This document shows positions 1 to 6,163 of a stretch of DNA of 9,929 nt, one piece after another (within the stretch, counting starts at the first letter, position 1; every line of letters begins with the position of its first letter). Position numbers and translations under genes: made by a program. This DNA is from an uncultured Cellvibrio sp. Its GTDB lineage: Bacteria; Pseudomonadota; Gammaproteobacteria; Pseudomonadales; Cellvibrionaceae. Below the pieces are notes generated by a model. It worked only from the letters and a program-made list of their open reading frames with translations, ran no database searches and was not told where the DNA came from. The stretch lies in NCBI GenBank assembly GCA_946886255.1, contig CAMPIG010000151.1:1-9929 (forward strand), read 5' to 3'.

Positions 1-558
1 GAATCCATCAATGATTTGAAAGACCAATCCATTGATGCGCACCTTCTGTTAGGCAGGGAATTTCGTTACGTTATCGAACACCTTCATAATGTGCCTTCAT
101 TAAAGAATTTTGCTCACGCCATGGAGGCATTCCTCGCACGTCGCTTATCCACCGAACGCATGCGCACTTATCAATTGGTTGAACGGGCAGTGCAGCACCT
201 ATTTTCCGCTAGCCATAGCGGCAACATTGATTCACTCGCACACTGGCTGGGTGTCTCCGACCGATATTTGCAGCAAACGTTTAAACAGCATGTTGGACTA
301 ACCCCAAAGCAGCTATGGAAGATGATTCGCTTCCAGCGCAGCTTCCGCTATTTAAGCGGAGGGCATGAATCCATAACGGATGTTGCCTACCGCTGCGGTT
401 ATTATGACCACGCCCATTTTACGCACGACTTCAAAAGCCTTGCAGGCATGACGCCCTCGCAATACCAACGCACGACCTTACCACTGAATCAATTTTTCCT
501 CGCGCCCGGCAACCGCACTTATCTGTGCAATTATGCCGCCGCATCTACTTGTTTTTAG
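1..558 (+). CDS. AraC-family transcriptional regulator, 5' end cut by the window
   Basis: The reading frame is open from base 1, so the gene begins before the window; the TTG at 16 is not a credible start. The 185 visible residues include a C-terminal AraC/XylS DNA-binding domain. The first helix-turn-helix lies at about residues 74-97 (NIDSLAHWLGVSDRYLQQTF) and the second at about 123-147, with the family signature AYRCGYYDHAHFTHDFK followed by AGMTPSQYQ. Proteins of this class bind promoter DNA as one- or two-component activators, usually answering a small ligand through an N-terminal domain that is mostly outside the window. The gene lies 90 bp upstream of, and codirectional with, the cytochrome c-dehydrogenase gene, so it may control it, but this is only inferred from position. 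The family call is firm; the ligand is unknown. Confidence 0.93.
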   Translation, partial: ESINDLKDQSIDAHLLLGREFRYVIEHLHNVPSLKNFAHAMEAFLARRLSTERMRTYQLVERAVQHLFSASHSGNIDSLAHWLGVSDRYLQQTFKQHVGLTPKQLWKMIRFQRSFRYLSGGHESITDVAYRCGYYDHAHFTHDFKSLAGMTPSQYQRTTLPLNQFFLAPGNRTYLCNYAAASTCF

Positions 559-648
559 ACAACCAATCGCCACTTCGGATTTTTACAAGCGAGCAACAAG
601 CACTCGCACCTAATATCCCGATTATCTTTACATAAGGGGGATTAACCG
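559..648 (+). promoter_or_regulatory. Short leader before the dehydrogenase gene, with ribosome binding site
   Basis: This 90-bp gap between the regulator stop and the next start contains AAGGGGG at 634-640, eight bases before the GTG at 649. That is a strong Shine-Dalgarno match and decides the GTG start. No convincing -35/-10 pair with normal spacing was found, and no terminator hairpin separates the two genes, so read-through from the regulator is possible. Confidence 0.5.
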
Positions 649-2082
649 GTGCAATCATTTAAATTTTTCATTTATTTAATTTGCCTGCTCATGGCGAGCA
701 ACGCTCATGCCCAAGATGTGGATAACGGGCAGCGTCTCTATCAATCACAGTGCGCCGGCTGCCACAGCCGCGATCTGACTGGCGGCTATGGTCCCAATCT
801 TATCGACGACACTTGGTTGCATGGCAGCACGCGCGGCGGAATCCGGGAGGTTATCACTCAGGGGGTGCCGGGCACTGGCATGCCCAGCTTCAAGCACACG
901 CTGAATGAGGAGCAGGTAAACCATATCATCGACTACCTCATCCATATGCGCACCAGCTCGTCCACTTCACATATTCCGTCGCTTCAGAGCCCTATTGAAA
1001 CATTGGATTACGCAATAAAGGTAGAGGAGTTCGTCAGTGGCCTGGAGATTCCCTGGGCACTGGAGTTTACCGACACGCATACCGCATTGATCACAGAACG
1101 CGCCGGGCGATTGCGCATAGTGGAACGAGGCCGCTTGCGCGAGCAACCCATCGCGGATACGCCAACGGTGTACCACCCTCCGCAAGCCCAGGGTGGTTTG
1201 CTGGATATTGTCTTGCATCCCGATTTTAACAATAACGGATGGGTCTATCTGGCGTACACCGAGGCATTGGAAAAAAATGCAAATGAAGAACATCCGCCAA
1301 GTATGCTGCGCATTGTACGCGGGAAAATTCGCAACTATCGCTGGGTGGAGCAAGAAGATATCTTCGTTGCACCCCAAAAAACTTATACCACCACACCACC
1401 TTACCACTACGGCAGTCGTATGGTGTTTGATGAGCACGGTTATTTATTTTTCTCTGTGGGAGATCGCTACGCGCAAGACCAGGCGCAGGATCTACAGCGT
1501 CCAAACGGAAAAATCCATCGAGTCCATGATGATGGCAAAATTCCCGTTGACAATCCCTTTGTTAAGCGCGCCAACGCATTGGCATCCATCTATAGTTACG
1601 GCCACCGCCATCCGCAAGGCATGGCGATTCATCCACAGACAGGTGAGATATGGGCAGCGGAGCATGGCCCCAAAGGCGGCGACGAATTGAATCGCCTTGT
1701 TGCCGGTGGCAATTACGGCTGGCCGATTATCAGCTACGGCATTAACTACGATGGCAGCGTGTTAACCCCGCATCGGCAGCAACAAGGTATGCAGCAACCC
1801 GTGCGTTATTGGCGCCCGTCCATTGCCACTTCCGGTGTTGCGTTTTATGAAGGCAAACTGTTTCCGCGTTGGCAAAATAAACTTTTGCTCGGCGCCCTGA
1901 AAGATGAAGTACTGTTGTTACTGGACATACAAGATGGCAGAGTCATTCACGAAGAAAGCCTGTTAAAAAATCAGGGCCGTGTGCGCGAGGCTGTTGTGGG
2001 CCCAGAGGGTGCGGTCTATGTTATCCTGGATGAGCCGGCTCGGATTGTTCGCCTCACAGCGGAAAAGGAAAGGCTTCTGTAA
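649..2082 (+). CDS. Exported cytochrome c fused to a PQQ-dependent (GSDH/sorbosone-type) sugar dehydrogenase
   Basis: The 477-residue protein starts with a signal peptide (hydrophobic residues about 5-16, likely cleavage after ANAHAQ at about 22), so it acts in the periplasm. Residues about 24-103 form a class I cytochrome c: the heme motif CAGCH is at 35-39 and the likely distal ligand Met78 is in GTGMPSF. Residues about 125-471 match the six-bladed propeller of the glucose/sorbosone dehydrogenase family, with IPWALEF, QGGLLDIVLHPDF, YGSRMVFDEHGYLF, EHGPKGGDELN and GGNYGWP. His253, just before GSRMVF, sits where the catalytic histidine of soluble glucose dehydrogenase lies. The family motif GHRNPQG reads GHRHPQG here. 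Such enzymes oxidise aldose sugars or related polyols with PQQ; the fused cytochrome would pass electrons to the respiratory chain. The substrate cannot be read from the sequence. The start is GTG with a strong ribosome binding site. The stop lies 4 bp from that of the convergent acetyltransferase gene. Confidence 0.9.
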   Translation: MQSFKFFIYLICLLMASNAHAQDVDNGQRLYQSQCAGCHSRDLTGGYGPNLIDDTWLHGSTRGGIREVITQGVPGTGMPSFKHTLNEEQVNHIIDYLIHMRTSSSTSHIPSLQSPIETLDYAIKVEEFVSGLEIPWALEFTDTHTALITERAGRLRIVERGRLREQPIADTPTVYHPPQAQGGLLDIVLHPDFNNNGWVYLAYTEALEKNANEEHPPSMLRIVRGKIRNYRWVEQEDIFVAPQKTYTTTPPYHYGSRMVFDEHGYLFFSVGDRYAQDQAQDLQRPNGKIHRVHDDGKIPVDNPFVKRANALASIYSYGHRHPQGMAIHPQTGEIWAAEHGPKGGDELNRLVAGGNYGWPIISYGINYDGSVLTPHRQQQGMQQPVRYWRPSIATSGVAFYEGKLFPRWQNKLLLGALKDEVLLLLDIQDGRVIHEESLLKNQGRVREAVVGPEGAVYVILDEPARIVRLTAEKERLL

Positions 2083-2086
2083 AAAA

Positions 2087-2545
2087 CTATAGTGCAATAT
2101 CAAAATGCATCACATCTTCACGTACGCCCAATTTAGTGTAAAGCGCAACGGCCGGATCATCACCGTAATCTGCCTGGACAAAGATCACATAAGCACCCCG
2201 CTCGGCAGCAATTGTTTGCAGCGCCTGAATTAATGACGTTGCAATACCTTCGCGTCGATGCGCCTCGTCAACCGCCAGATCATAAATATAGATTTCACTG
2301 CGTTCTTGCTCAAATTTTTGTAATTCATAAGCCGCCAAAGCACCAATTACCTGCTCATTTTTTAGCGCGGCCAGCGCAATAAAATAATCACTACCCAGCA
2401 GTTTCTGCATGTAAACCTTGCCGGGGCGCTTGGTGTTATAGGTTCCAGCCTCATTAAACGCATCAGCAAAGAGAGACAACATCGAGTTCATCAAATGCAA
2501 ATCCGTTGCAGAAAGTTGTTTGACGTTGACCTTTGCTGTCATCAT
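2087..2545 (-). CDS. AAC(3)-I-family aminoglycoside N-acetyltransferase homologue (GNAT fold)
   Basis: The 152-residue protein is a GNAT acetyltransferase that closely resembles AAC(3)-I enzymes (AacC1/AAC(3)-Ia type), which acetylate the 3-amino group of gentamicin-class aminoglycosides using acetyl-CoA. Stretches I recognise from that family include FIALAA at 55-60, IGALAAYEL at 67-75, [16 protein letters not shown] at 77-92, the acetyl-CoA loop HRREGIA at 96-102, and [24 protein letters not shown] at 117-140 followed by MHFDI at 146-150. The length is the normal one for the family. The start ATG at 2545 overlaps the methyltransferase stop as ATGA, with AAGG shortly upstream, so translation is probably coupled; a second ATG follows directly. 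Unlike the clinical gene it sits in an operon-like chromosomal context, with no attC seen. Whether it confers resistance, or has another amine substrate, is not shown by sequence. Family membership is strongly supported. Confidence 0.92.
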   Translation of the reverse strand: MMTAKVNVKQLSATDLHLMNSMLSLFADAFNEAGTYNTKRPGKVYMQKLLGSDYFIALAALKNEQVIGALAAYELQKFEQERSEIYIYDLAVDEAHRREGIATSLIQALQTIAAERGAYVIFVQADYGDDPAVALYTKLGVREDVMHFDIAL

Positions 2546-3162
2546 TCAGCTACCTTTTTATACATAACGATATGAGATGAAAATAATTGGGTATAGCGTT
2601 CGTTATAGCGGAACTTGTAATCGAAGTCAGTTTCATCAACTCTGCGCCAGGCGCCATCAAAATACTCATTAATATCATCAACCGTGCCGGAAAAGTCATC
2701 CAGATATTGTTTGCTCCACTGATAGCTCGACGCAAGCGCTAACACACCACCTACTTTTGTGGCTTGTTGAACAGCACGGACAATCTCAAGCGGGTCGGTT
2801 GCATTATCGATAACATTCAAGCAAAAAACCCAGTCGAACTGGCGAGAAAGCGTATCCATTACTAATGGACTATTGAGGATATCAAACGTTACATGGCGAC
2901 ATTCATCAGCGATATTGTGTGTGTCGACTTCCAGGTAGTTGAGTTCTTTGAGACTTTTGATATAAGGAAACCTGACTACCTGGCCCTCCATTAATAATTT
3001 ACGAAAGCCATTGCCTAATCGTTGAGAAGGTTCCACCACTGTGACATCCGCTAAGGAAGGGTTGAGTTTAATCGTCTCATAACATACCCGGCCCAGCGCT
3101 GGCCCGACTTCCAATAGCGATTGCGGTGCAATTGGTGCGCTTCCAGATATCCACGCTGCCAC
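2542..3162 (-). CDS. Class I SAM-dependent methyltransferase, 5' end apparently frameshifted
   Basis: The frame encodes 206 residues from a GTG at 3162. Motif I ([11 protein letters not shown]) is at 16-26, the acidic post-I strand (VTVVEPS) at 40-46, motif IV-like [11 protein letters not shown] at 109-119, and [12 protein letters not shown] at 138-149, so this is a Rossmann-type methyltransferase using S-adenosylmethionine. The NVID and SSYxW patterns loosely recall the methyltransferase domain linked to 4-mercaptohistidine (ovothiol) synthesis, but the substrate is not identifiable. The GTG at 3162 has no ribosome binding site. The good start signal is an ATG at 3194 preceded by AGAAGGGA, but it opens another frame, beginning MTDKDDFTF, that ends at 3051. 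The methyltransferase frame stays open upstream of the GTG as LYFRE back to a stop at about 3178-3180. One missing base near 3177 would join the two into a natural-looking N-terminus, so the gene may be damaged, or this may be a sequence error. Its stop overlaps the acetyltransferase start by 4 nt. Confidence 0.8.
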   Translation of the reverse strand: MAAWISGSAPIAPQSLLEVGPALGRVCYETIKLNPSLADVTVVEPSQRLGNGFRKLLMEGQVVRFPYIKSLKELNYLEVDTHNIADECRHVTFDILNSPLVMDTLSRQFDWVFCLNVIDNATDPLEIVRAVQQATKVGGVLALASSYQWSKQYLDDFSGTVDDINEYFDGAWRRVDETDFDYKFRYNERYTQLFSSHIVMYKKVAE

Positions 3163-3194
3163 TTCACGAAAGTAAAGTCATCTTTATCAGTCAT
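3163..3194 (-). other. Out-of-frame 5' start of the methyltransferase gene
   Basis: The ATG at 3192-3194 has the strong Shine-Dalgarno sequence AGAAGGGA with suitable spacing and lies 44 nt after the Nudix stop codon. Its frame ([15 protein letters not shown]...) shows no recognisable motif and stops at 3051, while the neighbouring frame carries [12 protein letters not shown] leading into motif I. This is the probable original start of the methyltransferase gene, separated from the body by a single-base frameshift at about 3172-3180. Confidence 0.5.
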
Positions 3195-3238
3195 GATTTT
3201 CCCTTCTGTCTTATTACTTCGGGTGAAATATATTTTAC

Positions 3239-3778
3239 TCAAACAAGCCCTTTTAATTTCAACAACCCAAACGCCGCTACGGTGGTTGCGTCTTTTATCT
3301 CACCATGAAGGATCATTTGTTCTACCTCGCCAAGCGTGAATGCTTTGGTAACCAGTCCATGTTCCTCGGGCTCAATCTGTGCAGAGGATTGCGTTAAATC
3401 CGTCGCGAAGAATATATCGTAACCCTGGGTTGAGTAACCATAGGCGAGAAACAAGTGACCGACATGGCGTATATCATTAGCAATCAAACCAGTCTCTTCA
3501 CGTAGCTCCGCCGCTGCAAGAGTCAAAGGGGCAATATCGACAGATTCCCATGAACCCTGCGGAAATTCCCAATAGCGTCCGGCCACAGGATAACGGTATT
3601 GCTCAACCAAATAAATTTTCCCATCCTGAACCGCCGCAATCACTGCAAAATCCGCTTTTTCTACCACACCATAAATGCCGGTATGGCCCGACTGCCGCAC
3701 GATGGAATCTTCACGCACAGTCATCCATCGATTGGCATATACCGTTTTACTGGCGAGCATTTTAATTTCTTCAGACAT
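3239..3778 (-). CDS. Nudix hydrolase, ADP-sugar/ADP-ribose pyrophosphatase-like
   Basis: The 179-residue protein has the NudF-like layout: an N-terminal beta part (KTVYANRWMTVREDSI), the sequence VEQYRYPVAGRYWEFPQGS at 58-76, and the Nudix box running from G75 to AELREETGL at 90-98. Family members cleave nucleoside diphosphates linked to another moiety, such as ADP-ribose, in the cytoplasm with Mg2+ bound by the box glutamates. Glu91, Glu94 and Glu95 are present, while the arginine that usually opens the REUXEEXGU core is alanine (Ala90) and the preceding loop is one residue longer than the classical pattern. The chosen start is the ATG at 3778; the frame extends upstream to a TTG at 3802, but that adds only an unconserved MSFAVCGF. 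It follows the GFA gene by 24 bp and is probably cotranscribed with it. The substrate is inferred from overall resemblance only. Confidence 0.88.
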   Translation of the reverse strand: MSEEIKMLASKTVYANRWMTVREDSIVRQSGHTGIYGVVEKADFAVIAAVQDGKIYLVEQYRYPVAGRYWEFPQGSWESVDIAPLTLAAAELREETGLIANDIRHVGHLFLAYGYSTQGYDIFFATDLTQSSAQIEPEEHGLVTKAFTLGEVEQMILHGEIKDATTVAAFGLLKLKGLV

Positions 3779-3802
3779 AAAACCACATACCGCAAATGAC
3801 AA

Positions 3803-4150
3803 TTAATAGGCACGTCCATCATAGTGTTGAACCGGAATAGTCGTTAGATCAATATCATCAATGCAACGAATATTGATTGCAGCCATGACGTTGCCCTGTG
3901 GGTCGGTGCCTTCACCGAAGGGATGAATACCACAATCCGGACAAAAATGATGCTTGATAACATGCTTGTTAAATGTATAGGTGCTCATGGCATCCTCCGG
4001 CGTCAGCAGCTGAAGCGCTGTGCGCGGCATAAACCACAATAGTGAACCCTTGCGCTGACAAATTGAACAATTACATGACAAGGCGCCATCGATTTCGCCT
4101 TCCACTTCAAATGCAATTTTTCCACAGTGACAACTGCCCTGGTATTTCAT
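3803..4150 (-). CDS. GFA / CENP-V-family zinc-binding protein
   Basis: The 115-residue protein belongs to the family named after glutathione-dependent formaldehyde-activating enzyme (PF04828). The zinc-binding cysteines are visible: CHC at 7-9 in GSCHCGKIAFEVEG, CNCSIC at 26-31, and CPDCG at 70-74, the last followed by the typical GIHPFGEGTDPQGN. The length is normal for a single-domain member. The ATG at 4150 is chosen because AGGAG lies eight bases upstream; the open frame reaches 4186 but the extra residues look unconserved. Family members are often small cytoplasmic proteins suspected to handle formaldehyde or other thiol adducts, but the formaldehyde activity has been doubted for the founding member, so the role here is open. 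It appears to be the first gene of a - strand unit running through the Nudix, methyltransferase and acetyltransferase genes. Confidence 0.92.
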   Translation of the reverse strand: MKYQGSCHCGKIAFEVEGEIDGALSCNCSICQRKGSLLWFMPRTALQLLTPEDAMSTYTFNKHVIKHHFCPDCGIHPFGEGTDPQGNVMAAINIRCIDDIDLTTIPVQHYDGRAY

Positions 4151-4206
4151 TGTTTGTGCTCCTGTTAAATAAAAGTGGTGAACCAAAACCGCTGTTACAA
4201 CATAAA

Positions 4207-4394
4207 TTATGACGATCTAACATGCAAATTCGGCCATTGCAATAATCAGCCCTTCTCCGCAACTCTACGACTGAAAGCTTCCTGCTTGAGCCGCGAGATA
4301 CCAGTGGGATAGTTTACGTGCTGCGCAAGCGAAGCGCCTGCATGCGACATTCGTCATCCGCAAGCCATTGCTTAATCTGACATTCATGATTCAT
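4207..4394 (-). pseudogene. Collapsed remnant of a nucleotidyltransferase-family (COG3575-like) gene
   Basis: Two short coding segments survive. The first starts at an ATG (4392-4394) and reads MNHECQIKQWLADDECRMQAL, which resembles the N-terminus of predicted nucleotidyltransferases (pattern WLxxDxxRMxAL). It hits a stop just after a frame change near 4330. The second, in another frame, reads YPTGISRLKQEAFSRRVAEKG, then TGA, then LLQWPNLHV. This resembles the C-terminal tail of the same family (RRVAEKxW..xWPxL), with the expected Trp codon TGG turned into TGA. The whole catalytic middle, normally about 130-150 residues, is missing. I read this as an internal deletion plus frameshift and nonsense mutation. 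The match is from memory of the family, so the identity is moderately sure; that it is a non-functional fragment is clearer. Confidence 0.6.
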
Positions 4395-4430
4395 CGTCAT
4401 CGAGAGTCTGCTTTTACTAACACGGAATCA

Positions 4431-5195
4431 TTAAAAATGACCATCCAAACGATAAAATCGAAGTGCGTTTTCATACAAGACTTTCTGCAAACCTTGATCT
4501 CCCACAGCAGTAGAAATGACGTCGATATCTTTATCGCTGTAAGCACGGGCCGCACGTGTCGAGGGTAGATCGGTACCGAACATCAAGGCATCCGGATTAG
4601 CCGAGTACAGTGCTTTCAATGCTGTGCAGACATCGAAGTCAGTACGCCCGAATCCCGTCGCTTTTACTCGAACTCCGCGCTCCGCCAACTTGAGTAGCGT
4701 CGCAAAACCATTACTGGAGAGTCCCAAATGATCAATGCTAACAGCTGGCAATGCAACCAGCGTAGGGAATAACTCAGGCAATTCCGTTGCATCGACATAA
4801 AGTTCGACATGCCAGCCAACGAGATCAAAAAGGCGACGGGCCATGCGCTCAAGCTGATTAACGTCCGCCGAGCCTCCGCGCTTAAGGTTAAATCTTATTG
4901 CGCGCACACCCGCCGTATTCAAGGTAAATACTTGCTCATCAGAAACAGAAGATGGCAATTGTGTTACGCCAACAAATGACGACCCCAGTTGTTGTAGTGC
5001 TGCGATCAGATAGGTTTGGTCGAACGCTTGAAAAGAACCGGATACAACAGCCCCACCTAGCAGATAATAATCTTTCATGCGATAGCGATAGTCTGTGACG
5101 GTAAACTCCTCCGGCACGTAACCGTTATTCGGCACTAACGGGAATTTGGTATCGATGATGTGTAGGTGGGAATCGAAGATTGTTAGCTTGCCCAA
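4431..5195 (-). CDS. Amidohydrolase-2 family TIM-barrel metal-dependent hydrolase
   Basis: The 254-residue protein fits PF04909 amidohydrolases, the group that includes 2-pyrone-4,6-dicarboxylate lactonase and L-fuconolactonase. The HxH metal motif is in FDSHLHI (His10, His12), GVRAIRFNL is at 96-104, a conserved His156 lies in SIDHLGLS, and the catalytic Asp209 lies in FGTDLPSTRA. The tail ENALRFYRL is typical. These cytoplasmic enzymes hydrolyse lactone, amide or related C-O/C-N bonds; the substrate here is unknown. The start is a TTG at 5195, supported by GGAGG five bases upstream and by the good N-terminal fit of KLTIFDSHLH; no in-frame ATG is near. It lies 56 bp downstream of the lipoprotein gene. 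Nothing in its neighbours points to a specific pathway. Confidence 0.88.
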   Translation of the reverse strand: MGKLTIFDSHLHIIDTKFPLVPNNGYVPEEFTVTDYRYRMKDYYLLGGAVVSGSFQAFDQTYLIAALQQLGSSFVGVTQLPSSVSDEQVFTLNTAGVRAIRFNLKRGGSADVNQLERMARRLFDLVGWHVELYVDATELPELFPTLVALPAVSIDHLGLSSNGFATLLKLAERGVRVKATGFGRTDFDVCTALKALYSANPDALMFGTDLPSTRAARAYSDKDIDVISTAVGDQGLQKVLYENALRFYRLDGHF

Positions 5196-5251
5196 TTCGC
5201 CCTCCTTTTTTATGTTGGTCGTTTATCTGGCATGGAAAAAGAAGATTATTT

Positions 5252-5677
5252 TCACGTCGCGTCTTTGCCGCAAGAGGTTGTGTTGCTGCTGAGTATATCG
5301 CCGGGTACGATGTCCTGCTTCTTACCATCGGGAATATATAACGTAACATAATCCCCCGCAAAAACTTCACCACCAAAATTGTCAGGATCTTTAAGATCCT
5401 GGACGTTCAAAATTCTGGTGGTGTTATTATGAATCGGCTTTCCGTTTCTTTTTATAAAAAACGCATCGTCATTCGCGATACAACCCCTCTCGATTTTCCC
5501 CGATATCGATATACCCTTCAGGATCATACCGTTGAGCTCATCGACCTTGTCAACTGTCATTCGAAAATCATTTGATGAGTTTTCACAACCCAGGATTAAT
5601 GTGATTAACATCATGAAGAAAACAATGGCAACATTAACGCCTAATTGAGATGCAATATTTTTTTTATCGGCCTGCAT
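5252..5677 (-). CDS. Small lipoprotein with an EF-Tu domain II-like beta-barrel
   Basis: This 141-residue protein starts with a lysine-containing N-region and a hydrophobic stretch (residues 13-29) ending in LILGC, a lipobox with Cys31, so it should be a membrane-anchored lipoprotein facing the periplasm. AAGGA lies about eight bases before the ATG. The mature part, about 50-131, resembles domain II of translation factor EF-Tu. ISGKIERGCI at 58-67 parallels the VTGRVERGxI strand, the next strand ends DAFFI, and EVFAGDYVTLYIPDGKKQDI at 104-123 parallels the EF-Tu stretch GRAGxNVGxLLRGIKREDI, followed by VPGDILSS (compare ERGQVLAKP). No G domain is present. Two cysteines, 66 and 136, could form a disulfide in the periplasm. 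The lipoprotein call is firm; the fold assignment is by eye and the function is unknown. Confidence 0.78.
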   Translation of the reverse strand: MQADKKNIASQLGVNVAIVFFMMLITLILGCENSSNDFRMTVDKVDELNGMILKGISISGKIERGCIANDDAFFIKRNGKPIHNNTTRILNVQDLKDPDNFGGEVFAGDYVTLYIPDGKKQDIVPGDILSSNTTSCGKDAT

Positions 5678-5725
5678 TATAAGGTCCTTGTTGGGTTCGT
5701 TTTATTGATGTCGACAATAGTGATA

Positions 5726-5845
5726 TTAAATGGCCGCTAACTCGGATGAAGTAGATACTGTGTCCTTAACCGTAGGAATCATAAAATCCTCGAATACTGT
5801 ACCGATTAAAGATTTTACATAGCGCTTAAGCTGCTCATTTTTCTT
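5726..5845 (-). pseudogene. Unidentified coding fragment downstream of the arr remnant
   Basis: Directly after, and in frame with, the stop of the arr remnant lies a 39-codon open stretch that reads KKNEQLKRYVKSLIG, then TVFEDFMIPTVKDTV, then STSSELAAI and a stop. It has amphipathic, protein-like composition but no start codon at its beginning and no ribosome binding site. It may be the tail of another gene joined by deletion, or an extended C-terminus. I do not recognise the family. Confidence 0.3.
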
Positions 5846-6116
5846 TCAATCGTTTAATGACCCAATCCCTTGCGCTTTAAGTTTTTGCTAGTCCGTCTTT
5901 CATTGTTTTGACTTGCTCAGCCGAGCGCCCATGACTTTAAAAGGATGTGATGAGCGATAGAATTTTGTAGGACTTCCAGGAAATTTTCTATCGGTTAAGT
6001 CAGGATCATCTTCCATAGGGCCTGCTGGCTCTACTACATAAACTCTTTCTCGTCCTTCACCAAAAGATAGTTCAGAGCCCCAAATAAAAGCATCGCTTTA
6101 TATTTTTAGCTACATA
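5846..6116 (-). pseudogene. arr: Decayed rifampin ADP-ribosyltransferase (arr) remnant
   Basis: On the - strand, 56 codons from 6094 to 5927 read DAFIWGSELSFGEGRER, then VYVVEPAGPMEDDPDLTD, then RKFPGSPTKFYRSSHPFKVMG. This is the conserved core of Arr, which inactivates rifampin by transferring ADP-ribose from NAD+ (family pattern WGAELA, then EGRGRIYVVEPTGPFEDDPNLT, then KFPGNPTxSYR). Damage is visible at three points. YVAKNIK, just upstream, is one base out of frame at about 6095. About nine residues are missing near 5922-5926, with a frame change. Beyond that the C-terminal helix AEQVKTMKDGLAK is split from LKAQGIGSLND and the stop by one extra base in an A-run (T-run on the + strand, 5882-5886). 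The N-terminal half of the protein, including the HGT-type substrate loop, is absent. It lies downstream of the VOC gene, on the same strand. The identity is well supported; it cannot encode an active enzyme as read. Confidence 0.85.
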
Positions 6117-6163
6117 AACACAGAAGAGCAACAGCAGGAACAATGTGTTGGTCTAATCACATC

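Noticed and set aside
967..1690. Several open frames on both strands inside the dehydrogenase gene
   Set aside because: They overlap the dehydrogenase body, whose motifs run unbroken through the region.
4151..6163. Possible integron attC recombination sites between the small - strand genes
   Set aside because: I could not find paired RYYYAAC and GTTRRRY core sites with an inverted-repeat arrangement in the gaps; a covariance search would be needed to exclude diverged sites.
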